Of a stretch of 64,000 nt of DNA, positions 27,015-36,084 are shown piece by piece. The stretch lies in NCBI RefSeq assembly GCF_021401125.1, contig NZ_JACBFQ010000003.1:62001-126000 (forward strand), read 5' to 3'. Position numbers and translations under genes: made by a program. Positions within the stretch are counted from its first letter, which is position 1. Each line of letters opens with the position of its first letter. The notes beneath the pieces were generated by a model. That model ran no database searches. It saw only the letters and a program-made list of their open reading frames with translations, and was not told where the DNA came from. This DNA comes from Xanthobacter sp. NM-59 (lineage in GTDB: Bacteria; Pseudomonadota; Alphaproteobacteria; Rhizobiales; Xanthobacteraceae).

Positions 27015-28646
27015 TCAGGCCACCCGCACCATCGTCATCATGCCACCGGCCATATGGTAGAGGTGGTGGCAATGCAGGAACCATTCGCCCTTCGGGCCAG
27101 CATCGAAGGCGATGGTCACCGGCACACGTGGCGGCACGATCACCGTGTCGCGCACAGGCCCGGAAAAGCGCCGGCCACCAAGGCCCACCACCTGGAAATG
27201 ATGGCCGTGAATGTGCATGGGGTGGCTCATCATGGTCGGATTCATGAAGGTCATCTCCACCCGCTCGCCCTGGCGGACATCAAACGGCACATCCTCGCCA
27301 TGGACGCGGCCATTGATGGTCCAGCGATAGCCCGGCTCCTCGCCCAGCATCACGGGAAAGGCGCGGTCCGCCGGCCGGACGGCCAGGGGCCGGGCCGCGG
27401 CCAGGGTGCTCTCGAAGGAGAGATCGAGCAGGCCCTGGGCCTGCTCTGCCGCTTCCGCCACACGCGGGATGGTGGCGCCGGCAGTGGCCAGGATGAGGCC
27501 GGTGCGCGCGGTGGCGCCCTCCACCTGGGCCAGCACCGGAAAGGCGCCTCCTTCCTTGGGAATGTCCACCACCAAGTCTATGCGCTGGCCCTGCGCCAGG
27601 GGGAAGGCCGGCGCCCGCACCGGCACGCAAGGGGAACCATCCACCGCCACGCAGCGGGGCTCTAGCCCCGGCACGGTGATGAAGAAGGCGGTGGCGGTGC
27701 CGCCATTGATGATGCGCAAGCGCACCGCGGCGCCCTTCTCAACCCGGACGACTTCCGGATCGGCCAAAGTGCGCCGGTTGGCGAGGTAGGCGTCGTAGGC
27801 GACATCATTGGCATGCGCCATTCCGGCCATTCCCGCGCCGCCCATCGCGGTTCCGCCCATCATGCCGGCGCCCATCCCGTGGCCGGCGCCCATTCCGTAA
27901 CCGGCGCCAATGGGCGGAGTGGGCATGCTCGCGGGGCCCATCCCCGCCTGACCCATGCCCCCGTGACCCATGCCTCCGTGACCCATGGCCCCGTGACCCA
28001 CGCCGTCATGGCCCATGCCTTGCTGCCCCATGCCTTGCTGCCCCATGCCGGGGGCGCCCATTGCCTGCGACGGCATAACGCCGGCGCCATGGGCGCCGTG
28101 GCCGCCCGCCGCACCGAGCTCGGCCAAAATCTCCTGCGGGCTGCGGAAGGCGAAGTCGTGGAGCATCACCACCACGTCCTGCGCCTCGCCCGCATCCGCC
28201 TCGCGGGTGATGAGGGGGGCGGCGAGCAGCTGCTGCTCGGTCATGGAATGGGAGTGCATCCAGTGGGTGCCGGGGGTGAGCGGATAGTCCACCGCATCGG
28301 TGCCACCGGGGGCGAGGGGCGTGCCATCCGGCCGGGCTCGGTCCTGCTCCGGCGGCGCGAAGATCTGCCCGTGCCAATGCATCTGCAGGGGCGTGCCCGA
28401 GGCGTTGACGAGTGATCCGGAGAGGCGGTCGCCCTCCTTCGCGAAGATGCCCTCGCCGGAGGGGCCGCGCACCACGAACACCTTGGCCGCCTTGCCCTGC
28501 ACCTCGATGGTCGTGCTCTCGGCGGTGAGCAGCGGGGGCACCTGGGCGCGCAGCGGCCCGGCCAGCGCCAGGGCGCCAAGGGCGCCGCCGCCGATGAGAA
28601 GCTGGCGGCGGTTCAGAGCGAGGGGGGCACGCGGATCGATGGACAT
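27015..28646 (-). CDS. Tat-exported multicopper oxidase with Met/Gly/His-rich insert
   Basis: 543-residue periplasmic laccase-like oxidase, probably oxidising Cu(I) or detoxifying metal. The Tat signal is NRRQLLIGGGALGALALAG. Copper ligands are seen in MHWHGQ and HWMHSHSM early, and HPMHIHGHHFQVV and HCHHLYHM at the end, giving type 1, 2 and 3 centres. A low-complexity insert (about residues 190-290) repeats GMGQQ/GMGH units rich in Met and His, like the metal-binding loops of CopA and CueO. It follows the RND pump genes on the same strand, supporting copper or silver resistance. Confidence 0.88.
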   Translation of the reverse strand: MSIDPRAPLALNRRQLLIGGGALGALALAGPLRAQVPPLLTAESTTIEVQGKAAKVFVVRGPSGEGIFAKEGDRLSGSLVNASGTPLQMHWHGQIFAPPEQDRARPDGTPLAPGGTDAVDYPLTPGTHWMHSHSMTEQQLLAAPLITREADAGEAQDVVVMLHDFAFRSPQEILAELGAAGGHGAHGAGVMPSQAMGAPGMGQQGMGQQGMGHDGVGHGAMGHGGMGHGGMGQAGMGPASMPTPPIGAGYGMGAGHGMGAGMMGGTAMGGAGMAGMAHANDVAYDAYLANRRTLADPEVVRVEKGAAVRLRIINGGTATAFFITVPGLEPRCVAVDGSPCVPVRAPAFPLAQGQRIDLVVDIPKEGGAFPVLAQVEGATARTGLILATAGATIPRVAEAAEQAQGLLDLSFESTLAAARPLAVRPADRAFPVMLGEEPGYRWTINGRVHGEDVPFDVRQGERVEMTFMNPTMMSHPMHIHGHHFQVVGLGGRRFSGPVRDTVIVPPRVPVTIAFDAGPKGEWFLHCHHLYHMAGGMMTMVRVA

Positions 28647-28724
28647 GGAAGCGGTCTCCGGCAGGGCCCTGAAGGCGCCCGCAAAGGGAGGGATGGGCTT
28701 AGAAGCTGGCCTCGATACTTGGCC

Positions 28725-29111
28725 TCAGTACTTGGCTTGGGCCGTGGAGCCGTCGGGCGCGGTGATCTGCACCACCCCCTTCACCCCATGGGGCACGGGC
28801 TCGGCCGCCGTGCCCGACAGGCGGCCGTCACCGGCGGGGGTGAGGGCAAAGCGCTGCGTCTTGCCGTTCACCAGCAGGATGGCGTTGGCCTTGTAGCCCT
28901 CGGCGGAAATGGGCTTGTCCGCCCCATTGGAGAGGAAGACCGAGACGGCGGGGCTGCCGTCGGCCACCAGCTCGGCATGGAGATGGCCCGCATCCACCCG
29001 CACGCCGCCATGGGCGCCCGCGCCCGGCTCATGGGCAAAGGCCGGAGGAGCGACAAGCGGAGCGGCGAAAAGCGCGACGGCGACGAAAACGGGGAGGATG
29101 TGGCGGGTCAT
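28725..29111 (-). CDS. Small periplasmic protein of the metal-resistance operon
   Basis: 128 residues with a clear signal peptide (ILPVFVAVALFAAPLVAPPAFA) and a mature start rich in His and Gly (HEPGAGAHGG, AGHLHAEL). The remainder looks like a small beta-sandwich. It lies 12 bp after the RND pump gene and before the multicopper oxidase, so a role in periplasmic metal binding or delivery is plausible. No named family is recognised. Confidence 0.7.
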   Translation of the reverse strand: MTRHILPVFVAVALFAAPLVAPPAFAHEPGAGAHGGVRVDAGHLHAELVADGSPAVSVFLSNGADKPISAEGYKANAILLVNGKTQRFALTPAGDGRLSGTAAEPVPHGVKGVVQITAPDGSTAQAKY

Positions 29112-29123
29112 GGAAGGCTCCGG

Positions 29124-32100
29124 TCAGAAGGCGTCGGCGGGCGTCGCCGGCGCGGCGGAAGGAGAGGCCGGCGGCGCCGCCGCCACGAGCCGCTCCAGGG
29201 AGGCGCGGCCGTAGCGCAGGACGAGGACGGGGGTGAGCACGGCGTCGAGCAGCGTGGCGCTGACGAGGCCGCCGAAGATGGTGATGGCCACCGGGTGGAG
29301 GATCTCCTTGCCGGGCACGTCCGCCCCGCTCATGAGCGGTACCAGGGCGATGCCGGCCGAAGTGGCGGTCATCAGCACCGGCGTGAGGCGCTCCAGGCTG
29401 CCGCGCCGGACGAGCTCGGGGCCGAAGGTCATGCCGTGTTCGATGGCGAGATTGATGATGTGGCTGATCTTGAGGATGCCGTTGCGCGCTGCGATGCCCG
29501 TCAGCGTCACGAAGCCGATCATGCTCGCGACCGAGAGCGGTTGGCCGGCGAGCCACAGGGCCACCACCGCGCCGATGAGCGCCAGCGGCACGCTGCCCAT
29601 GATGACCAAAGCGAACAGCGCCGAGCGATAGCGGCTATAGAGCACCGCGAACACCAGCAGCAGCGACACCACCGATAGCGCGCCGATGGTGCGCATGGAC
29701 TCTTCCTGCGCCGCGAAGGTGCCCTCCAGGCTGGCGGACACGCCCGGCGGCAGGGGCGCCGCCGCCAGCACCCGGCGCATGTCCGCGACGATTGCGGCCA
29801 TGTCGCGGGCGCCATTCGTGTTGGCGAGCACCACGATGCGCCGGCGCCCACCCTCGCGCAGGATCTGGTTTGGCCCGTCCGTCTCCTTCACCTCCGCCAT
29901 ATCGGAAAGGGGTACCCAGCCCGAGGGGGTTTCGATGAGAAGGCCGGAAAGGCCCGCCGTGGTGCGTTCCCCGTCATGGAGGCGCAACACCAGGTCGAAG
30001 CTGCGGGTGCCGTCCACGAGGCGGGAGACCACGCGGCCATTGGAAAGCCGCTCCAGCGCGCCCGTCACCTGGGCCGGCTGGAGGCCCTGGAGGGCGGCGC
30101 GCTCATAATCCACGCGCACCGCCAGCTCGGGCACCCGCGTCTGGCGTTCCACCTGCAGGTCCACGAGGCCGGGAATGGCGGCGAGGCGGGTGCGCAGCTC
30201 CTCGGCGCTGGCCCGCAGGGTGTCGAGATCATCGCCGAACAGCTTGAGCGCGATCTCGGCGCGCACGCCCGACAGCATGTGGTCGAGCCGGTGGGAAATG
30301 GGCTGGCCCACATTGAAGGCGGCGGGCAGCACCGCGAGCCGGTCGCGGATGTCGGCGGTGATCTGGGCGCGGCTGCGTCCGGAGGGGGCGAGATCCACCT
30401 CGATCTCCGAGGCGTGGACACCCTCCGCGTGCTCGTCCAGCTCCGCCCGGCCGGTGCGGCGGCCCACGGCCTTCACCTCCGGCACCTCCAGGATGAGCTG
30501 TTCCGCCACCAGCCCCATGCGGTTGCTTTCGGCCAGGGACAGCCCCGGCCGGAACGACATGGAGATGGTCAGCGAGCCCTCGTTGAAGGGGGGCAGGAAG
30601 GCTCGCGGCAGGCTGACCGCCGCCCCCAGCGCGGCGATGAAGAGCACGGCCGTGGCCCCCATCACGAGGCGCGGGCGCCGGAAAGCCCGGGACAGAACCG
30701 CGCCATAGCCCCACTTCAGGCCGCGCACCAGCGCGCCTTCCCGCTGCTCACGGGCGCCGCGGCGGGCCAGGGCCGGCAGCAGGTAGAAGGCCAGCACCGG
30801 CGTGAGGGTGATGGAGACGATGAGGCTCGCCAGGATGGAGACGATATAGGCCTGCCCGAGCGGGGCGAAGAGCCGCCCCTCGATACCCGGCAAGGCGAAC
30901 AGGGGCACGAACACCAGGACGATGATGAGGGTGGCATAGACGATGCCCGACCGCACCTCGCGGCTCGCCGCCACCACCACATCGAACACCGGGCGCGGCA
31001 CGGCCGCCGCCGCATTCTCCCTGAGGCGGCGGAAGATGTTCTCCACGTCCACCACCGCATCGTCCACCAGCTCGCCAATGGCGATGGCGAGCCCGCCCAG
31101 GGTCATCGTGTTGATGGTGAGCCCGAAGGCGTGGAACACGATGGCTGTGGTGAGGATCGAGACCGGGATGGCGGTGAGCGAGATGAAGGTGGTGCGCCAG
31201 TTGAGCAGAAAGGCGAACAGCACCACGGCCACCACCGCCATGGCCTCCACCAGCACTTTCTCCACATTGCCGATGGAGGCGGAGATGAAGTCCGCTTGCC
31301 GGAACACGGGCGCGGAAATGCGGATGCCGTCCGGCAGGGTGCGGTTGAGGTCCGCGACCGCATCTTCCACGGCGCGGGTCAGCGCCAGGGTGTCCACCTC
31401 CGGTTGCTTCTCCACGGAGAGGATGACCGCCGGCTGGCCCATATAGCCCGCATCCCCCCGCTTCAGCCGGGCCCCATAATCCACCTCCGCGATCTGGTGG
31501 AGATAAACGGTGCCGCCGCCGGGTCGGGGCAGCGCCAGGCCCTTGAGATCGTCGAGGCTCAGGGTGCGGGCGAGGTTGCGGATCAGGAACTCCCGCCCGC
31601 TCTGGTCGGCGAAACCACCGCCGGAATTGGTGCCGAACCGGCTGAGCGCCGCCTCCAGCGCGTCGAGCGAGATGCCATAGGCGCGCAGGGCCGCGAGGTC
31701 CGGAGACACGCGGAACTGGCGCACCTCTCCCCCCATGGGGATCACCTGGGCGATGCCGGGAATGGAGAGCAGGCGCGGGCGGATCACGAAATCCGCCACC
31801 TCCCGCACCGCCATGGGCGACGCGCTCTTGCTGGTCACCGCGAACATGAGGATCTGCCCCATGATGGAGCTGATGGGCCCCATCTGCGGCGCCACGTTCG
31901 CCGGCAGCCGGTCGCGCACCAGGGCGAGGCGCTCGGCGATCTGCTGGCGGTTGCGATAGATGTCGGTGCCGTAGTCGAACTCCACATAGAGCACGGACAG
32001 GCCGACCCCGGAGATGGAGCGCAGGCGCATGAGCCCCGGCAGGCCGGCCAGTGCCGTTTCCAGCGGCACGCTGACGAGTTGTTCCACCTCCGCGGGCGCA

Positions 32101-32267
32101 AGGCCTTCCGCCTCCGTCATGATGGTGACGGTGGGGCGGTTGAGGTCGGGCAGCACGTCCACCGGCAGGCGGGTCGCCGCGAAGGCGCCGTAGAGCACGA
32201 GGACGGCGGCGAGCACCAGCACCAGCAGCCGGTTGCGCAAGGAGTGGGAGACCAGGAAGGTGAACAC
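29124..32267 (-). CDS. RND metal efflux pump (CusA/CzcA family)
   Basis: 1047-residue inner-membrane pump of the heavy-metal efflux RND family, driven by protons. The start ([20 protein letters not shown]) is helix 1. [17 protein letters not shown] begins the first periplasmic domain, and the helix 4 region [20 protein letters not shown] carries the acidic relay residues expected for HME pumps. The Met residues and the neighbouring multicopper oxidase favour Cu/Ag over Co/Zn/Cd, but this is inference. It starts 9 bp after the adaptor gene. Confidence 0.9.
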   Translation of the reverse strand: MFTFLVSHSLRNRLLVLVLAAVLVLYGAFAATRLPVDVLPDLNRPTVTIMTEAEGLAPAEVEQLVSVPLETALAGLPGLMRLRSISGVGLSVLYVEFDYGTDIYRNRQQIAERLALVRDRLPANVAPQMGPISSIMGQILMFAVTSKSASPMAVREVADFVIRPRLLSIPGIAQVIPMGGEVRQFRVSPDLAALRAYGISLDALEAALSRFGTNSGGGFADQSGREFLIRNLARTLSLDDLKGLALPRPGGGTVYLHQIAEVDYGARLKRGDAGYMGQPAVILSVEKQPEVDTLALTRAVEDAVADLNRTLPDGIRISAPVFRQADFISASIGNVEKVLVEAMAVVAVVLFAFLLNWRTTFISLTAIPVSILTTAIVFHAFGLTINTMTLGGLAIAIGELVDDAVVDVENIFRRLRENAAAAVPRPVFDVVVAASREVRSGIVYATLIIVLVFVPLFALPGIEGRLFAPLGQAYIVSILASLIVSITLTPVLAFYLLPALARRGAREQREGALVRGLKWGYGAVLSRAFRRPRLVMGATAVLFIAALGAAVSLPRAFLPPFNEGSLTISMSFRPGLSLAESNRMGLVAEQLILEVPEVKAVGRRTGRAELDEHAEGVHASEIEVDLAPSGRSRAQITADIRDRLAVLPAAFNVGQPISHRLDHMLSGVRAEIALKLFGDDLDTLRASAEELRTRLAAIPGLVDLQVERQTRVPELAVRVDYERAALQGLQPAQVTGALERLSNGRVVSRLVDGTRSFDLVLRLHDGERTTAGLSGLLIETPSGWVPLSDMAEVKETDGPNQILREGGRRRIVVLANTNGARDMAAIVADMRRVLAAAPLPPGVSASLEGTFAAQEESMRTIGALSVVSLLLVFAVLYSRYRSALFALVIMGSVPLALIGAVVALWLAGQPLSVASMIGFVTLTGIAARNGILKISHIINLAIEHGMTFGPELVRRGSLERLTPVLMTATSAGIALVPLMSGADVPGKEILHPVAITIFGGLVSATLLDAVLTPVLVLRYGRASLERLVAAAPPASPSAAPATPADAF

Positions 32268-32276
32268 GGCGGCGCC

Positions 32277-33938
32277 TCAGCGGACCTGGCCGATGAGCTC
32301 GGCGCCGGCGGTCACCACGCGGCGGCCGGGCTCCAGCCCGGCGACCACCAGCATGCGGGTGGCATCCAGCGGCTCCACCCGCACCTCGCGGGGCACGAAC
32401 AGCTCGGCGCGCGTGTGCTCGTAGACGACGGCCTCGCCGTTGGCCCCACGCACCACCGCCTCGCGCGGGAGGGCGATGCCCGTGCGCGGCGCGCCGGACG
32501 CCGCCAGCACCGTGAGGCGCTGGCCAACCCGCAGCCCCTGGCTGTCATGGGTGATGGCGAACTGGATCGGCATCGCCTGATTGCGGTCCGACAGCCCGGC
32601 GCCAAGGAAAGCCAGCGCCACCGGGCGGCCATCGGCAAGTCGGCCCTGCGCGCCGTCGCGGCCCGCATCGGGCTCGAAGCTCAGGGCCTCCACCCACAGC
32701 CGCTCGGGATCGATGATGCGGAACACCACCGTGTTGGGATCGGCCATCTGGCCGGCCACCGCATCGGCGCTCGCGATGACGCCGGCCACCGGCGCGCGCA
32801 ACGCCTCGGGCTCGCGCTGCACCCGCTCCAGATTGGCGCGGCGGGTTTTCAGACCCTTCAGCTCCAGTTCCGTCTCCTCCACCTCCCGGGCGGTGACCGC
32901 GTCCTTAATGGCGGAGAGCCGGTCATAGCGGCGCTGCACGATGGCAAGCTGCTGGTCCAGCTCATAGCCCTGCTGCTGCAGGTCCTTCAGATCGGATGCG
33001 GCGATGGGCGGATGCACATAGGCCAGCACGTCGCCCGTCTTTACCCGCGTGCCCAGGGGCTTGAAGCCGCCTTCCGGCGGCGCGAGGCGCCCGCCCACGG
33101 CGGTCTGCACTAGGCCGCTGGCATTGGCATCGGGGATCACCCGGCCCGGCAGCTCCACCACGCGGGGGAAGTCGCCGGCGGAGGCGACGAGGGTGCGCAC
33201 GCCGAGAATGCGCTGGCTCGGCTTCGGCAGCAGCACCGAGCCATCGGCAAGCCTCTGGGCGGCATCGCGGGGCACCGCCTTCGGCACGCTGTCGGCGGCG
33301 CGGGCCAAGGGGGACAAGAGGCTGAGTGGGGTGATGAGGCCCGCGAGGAGCAGGAGCGCCGCCGTCCGCCGCCGCAGCGCCATCAGCAGCACACCGGCAA
33401 CAAAGCCGATCCCTACCCCCGCGAGGAGGCTGAGGCCCTGCCCGCCCATCTGCGCCAGTGCGGCCCGTTCCGGCGGTGACGGGGGCGATGTCGTGCTCTC
33501 CTTGGCGGCGGGAACCGTGAGCGTGGCGGCCAGAAGGTCCACCGCCTCGCCCGCGGTGACCGTGAAGGCGAGATCGTGCGCGCCGGGCGCTGCGAGGGCG
33601 CCCGCGGGCAGCACAAAAGTGCCCGGCGCGGCGGGCCGCGCCGTCGTGGTGCCGGCGGGGGTATCCACCTCTATGGTGGCGCCCTCCACCGGGGCGTTGT
33701 CCGCGAAGCGATCGAGGAAGATGCGCAGCTCCTCGCCCCGCAGCACGGCCACCAGCTCAAAGGCGGCGGAGGCCGCTTCAGCGCGCGGCGCGAGGCTTTG
33801 GGAGGCGGCGGGCGGCGGCGCGCCGTGGTCGTGCCCTTCATGGGCGTGGGCGCTTCCCGCCAGGCTCGCCGCCACGAGCAGGGCGCAAATCACGCCACCC
33901 CAGGCTTGCGCCGACCACCGCGCCAACTGTCGCACCAT
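32277..33938 (-). CDS. RND periplasmic adaptor (CusB/CzcB-like) with extra N-terminal membrane-anchored module
   Basis: 553 residues, longer than the usual 380-420. After a signal peptide the mature N-terminus has the metal-binding run HAHEGHDHG. A beta-sandwich-like segment, a hydrophobic helix (GLSLLAGVGIGFVAGVLLMA) and a second one (TAALLLLAGLITPLSLL) follow. The classic membrane-fusion part comes next, with VELPGRVIPDANASGLVQT, a coiled coil near 320-385 and the lipoyl half motif LRAPVAGVI. It links the pump to an outer-membrane channel, which is not encoded here. It precedes the pump by 9 bp. Confidence 0.85.
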   Translation of the reverse strand: MVRQLARWSAQAWGGVICALLVAASLAGSAHAHEGHDHGAPPPAASQSLAPRAEAASAAFELVAVLRGEELRIFLDRFADNAPVEGATIEVDTPAGTTTARPAAPGTFVLPAGALAAPGAHDLAFTVTAGEAVDLLAATLTVPAAKESTTSPPSPPERAALAQMGGQGLSLLAGVGIGFVAGVLLMALRRRTAALLLLAGLITPLSLLSPLARAADSVPKAVPRDAAQRLADGSVLLPKPSQRILGVRTLVASAGDFPRVVELPGRVIPDANASGLVQTAVGGRLAPPEGGFKPLGTRVKTGDVLAYVHPPIAASDLKDLQQQGYELDQQLAIVQRRYDRLSAIKDAVTAREVEETELELKGLKTRRANLERVQREPEALRAPVAGVIASADAVAGQMADPNTVVFRIIDPERLWVEALSFEPDAGRDGAQGRLADGRPVALAFLGAGLSDRNQAMPIQFAITHDSQGLRVGQRLTVLAASGAPRTGIALPREAVVRGANGEAVVYEHTRAELFVPREVRVEPLDATRMLVVAGLEPGRRVVTAGAELIGQVR

Positions 33939-34015
33939 GCCTTGATCCGTCCGTTTGCTGGTCCGTCCGGAAGGCTGATAGCGCGCGGCCTGTCACGCCG
34001 CGTATCGCTTCTGTA

Positions 34016-35338
34016 TCAGTTTGTTTCAACGCACCCCTTGGGCAGCACGACCCTTACCTCGAGCCCGCCCCGGGGGCGATTGGCGAGGGTGAGGGTGCCC
34101 CCATGGCTGCGCACCGCCGCCTGGGCGATGGTGAGGCCGAGGCCGACGCCGCCGGTGGCGCGGCTGCGCGAGCTTTCGAGGCGCACGAACGGCTCCATGA
34201 CCGCCGCGAGCTGGTCTTCGGGAATGCCGGGCCCCTCATCGCGGATGGTGAGCACCGCATCCGCACCCTCTTGCCTCAGCTCGAGACGGGCGCAGCCGCC
34301 ATAGGCAAGGGCATTTTGCACAAGGTTCGTCAGCGCCCGCTTCAAGGCGATGAAACGGCCGGCGACCACCAGCGTTGCCGGCGCGTCGAGGGTGACGTCC
34401 CGCCCTTGGTCATGGGCGTCGTTGACGATGGTGTCCAGCAGGGCGACGAGATCGATGGGGCGCGCGGGCTCGTCGGCGCTCTCCCCGCGCAGATAAGAGA
34501 GCGTCGCCTCGACCATCTGCTCCATCTCGGAAATATCGGCCACCAGCGCATCCCTCAGGGCCGGGTCCGCCACCTCTTCCGCATGGAAGCGCAGGCGGGT
34601 CATGGGCGTGCGCAGGTCATGGGACACCGCTGCCAGGGCCTGGGTGCGCCGGCGGATCAGGTCGGCAATGCGGGCCTGCATTCCGTTGAAGGCGTGGGCC
34701 AGCTCGCGCACCTCCCGCGGGCCGGTCTCCGGCAGCGGCGCGAGCGGGCGATCGGCGTGCGCCCGCGCCACCGCGCCCGCCATGGCCCGGAGCGGGCGGG
34801 TGAGCCAGGCCGAGATGGCGAGCGAGATGAGCAGGACGCCCAGCGCCATGAGACTCGTGGACAGCACCGAGCCATGGCCGGCATCCACCTGTGGCGGCGA
34901 GGCGAACAGGCGCACATTGGCCCAGCTTCCGTCCGGCAGGCGCAGGGAGGCCACCGCCAGATGCGGGTCCGCCCCGGCCCCGATCAGCACATCATCCGGC
35001 GCCAGCTCGGGCACCAGAGCGTGCACCTCGTCCAACAGGCTCTGTTCGCCAGGCCGCAGCGGGCGGCCCGGCGCGGCGATGGGGTCACGGCTCCAATGGG
35101 CATCGATGGCGCCGCCGGAGAGGTCATGGGCCACATTCTCCCGCTCGGCGGAGGGCACGAGGGCCAGCGCCCGCTTCACCGAGGCCAGCTGCTCCGCCAG
35201 CCGCGCTGTGTGGGCGACGTGGCGCTCGCGCTCCATGGCGTGCTGGTAGGTCCACAGGCTGGCCAGATGGACCGCGACGATGCCCACCACCGCCACCACC
35301 GCGGTGCGCGTCGCAAGACTGTCGAAACGACGGATCAC
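34016..35338 (-). CDS. Sensor histidine kinase (EnvZ/CpxA-like), orphan
   Basis: 440 residues. TM1 (AVVAVVGIVAVHLASLW) is near the start, followed by a periplasmic sensor region of about 140 residues and TM2 (SLMALGVLLISLAISAWL). A HAMP domain, the H-box AAVSHDLRTPMTRLRF and an ATPase domain with DEGPGIP and GGVGLGLTI follow. The GTG at 35338 is chosen because GGAGTGGGC precedes it and upstream frame is not protein-like. It reads into the RND operon after 77 bp, so metal sensing is likely. No response regulator gene adjoins it. Confidence 0.85.
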   Translation of the reverse strand: MIRRFDSLATRTAVVAVVGIVAVHLASLWTYQHAMERERHVAHTARLAEQLASVKRALALVPSAERENVAHDLSGGAIDAHWSRDPIAAPGRPLRPGEQSLLDEVHALVPELAPDDVLIGAGADPHLAVASLRLPDGSWANVRLFASPPQVDAGHGSVLSTSLMALGVLLISLAISAWLTRPLRAMAGAVARAHADRPLAPLPETGPREVRELAHAFNGMQARIADLIRRRTQALAAVSHDLRTPMTRLRFHAEEVADPALRDALVADISEMEQMVEATLSYLRGESADEPARPIDLVALLDTIVNDAHDQGRDVTLDAPATLVVAGRFIALKRALTNLVQNALAYGGCARLELRQEGADAVLTIRDEGPGIPEDQLAAVMEPFVRLESSRSRATGGVGLGLTIAQAAVRSHGGTLTLANRPRGGLEVRVVLPKGCVETN

Positions 35339-35614
35339 GCCCACTCCACTTCCGCGGAAGAAAGGTCTCCCGCGCGCCGCAAGGCCCGCGCGCTCTCCGC
35401 GCCTCCCTTTTCGCCTCTCCTGAAGCGGAAAGCCGATCATATTCGCCGGCCGCCCGATACGCCACGGCGCCGCCCGCCGAGGACCGGCCCCCGTGACCGC
35501 TACCGCCACCCGCAATTTGACTTTGCCGCCCGCGTCGGGAGGAGGATAGTGCTTCCCGCCGCATCTGCCTCGGGCCGGCTCGCAAGCGCAGCCGGCGGAC
35601 AAAGGGAGGGTGGA

Positions 35615-35980
35615 ATGATCGAGCTGCTCGAAGGCTTCCCCTTGAACGTCGTGGCCATCCGCGCGTCCGGCGAAGTCACCAAACACGATTACGATTCCGT
35701 GCTGACGCCAAGGATCGAGGCCGCCTTCGCGGGCCAGTCCAAGGTCCGCGTCTATTATGAGGTGGGTGGCGACTTCTCCGGTTTCGAACCCGGCGCCATG
35801 TGGGCCGACTTCAGGATGGGGATGGCCCATCTCACCGGCTGGGACAAGGTCGCCGTGGTTACCGACGTCGCGTGGCTGCGGCAGGCGACCGAGTTTTTCC
35901 GCTTCATGATGCCGGCCGAGGTCAAGGTGTTCGCCCTTGCCGATGCGGAAGCCGCCAAGGACTGGATCCGCGCGGCCTGA
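35615..35980 (+). CDS. SpoIIAA-like (STAS/SEC14-type) domain protein
   Basis: 121-residue cytoplasmic protein. The pattern ([20 protein letters not shown], then [20 protein letters not shown] and [13 protein letters not shown]) matches the SpoIIAA-like family. Members are often stress-associated and bind small or lipid ligands; the role here is unknown. The ATG at 35615 follows GGGAGGG. It stands alone between the orphan kinase and a chemoreceptor gene. Confidence 0.8.
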   Translation: MIELLEGFPLNVVAIRASGEVTKHDYDSVLTPRIEAAFAGQSKVRVYYEVGGDFSGFEPGAMWADFRMGMAHLTGWDKVAVVTDVAWLRQATEFFRFMMPAEVKVFALADAEAAKDWIRAA

Positions 35981-36084
35981 CGGCATGCCCCATGGCCCGC
36001 CCTCACGCGGGCCGCGAGGCCGGGGTGAACGCAAGCCTCAGGACAGCCCTGCCCCCTACCTGCTTAAGTAGGGGGAGACAGGGC

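Noticed and set aside
27830-28075. Short repeats that might be taken for a CRISPR or satellite array
   Set aside because: They code for the Gly/Met/His-rich insert of the multicopper oxidase, stay in frame and have no spacer pattern.
29976-33113. Very long open frame (over 1000 codons) on the plus strand across the RND pump and adaptor genes
   Set aside because: It is antisense to two clear genes. Its translation is Arg/Gly/His/Gln-rich with no family, as expected from the complement of GC-rich codons.
35339-35614. Search for a response regulator upstream of the metal sensor kinase
   Set aside because: No receiver or winged-helix motif is present in any frame.
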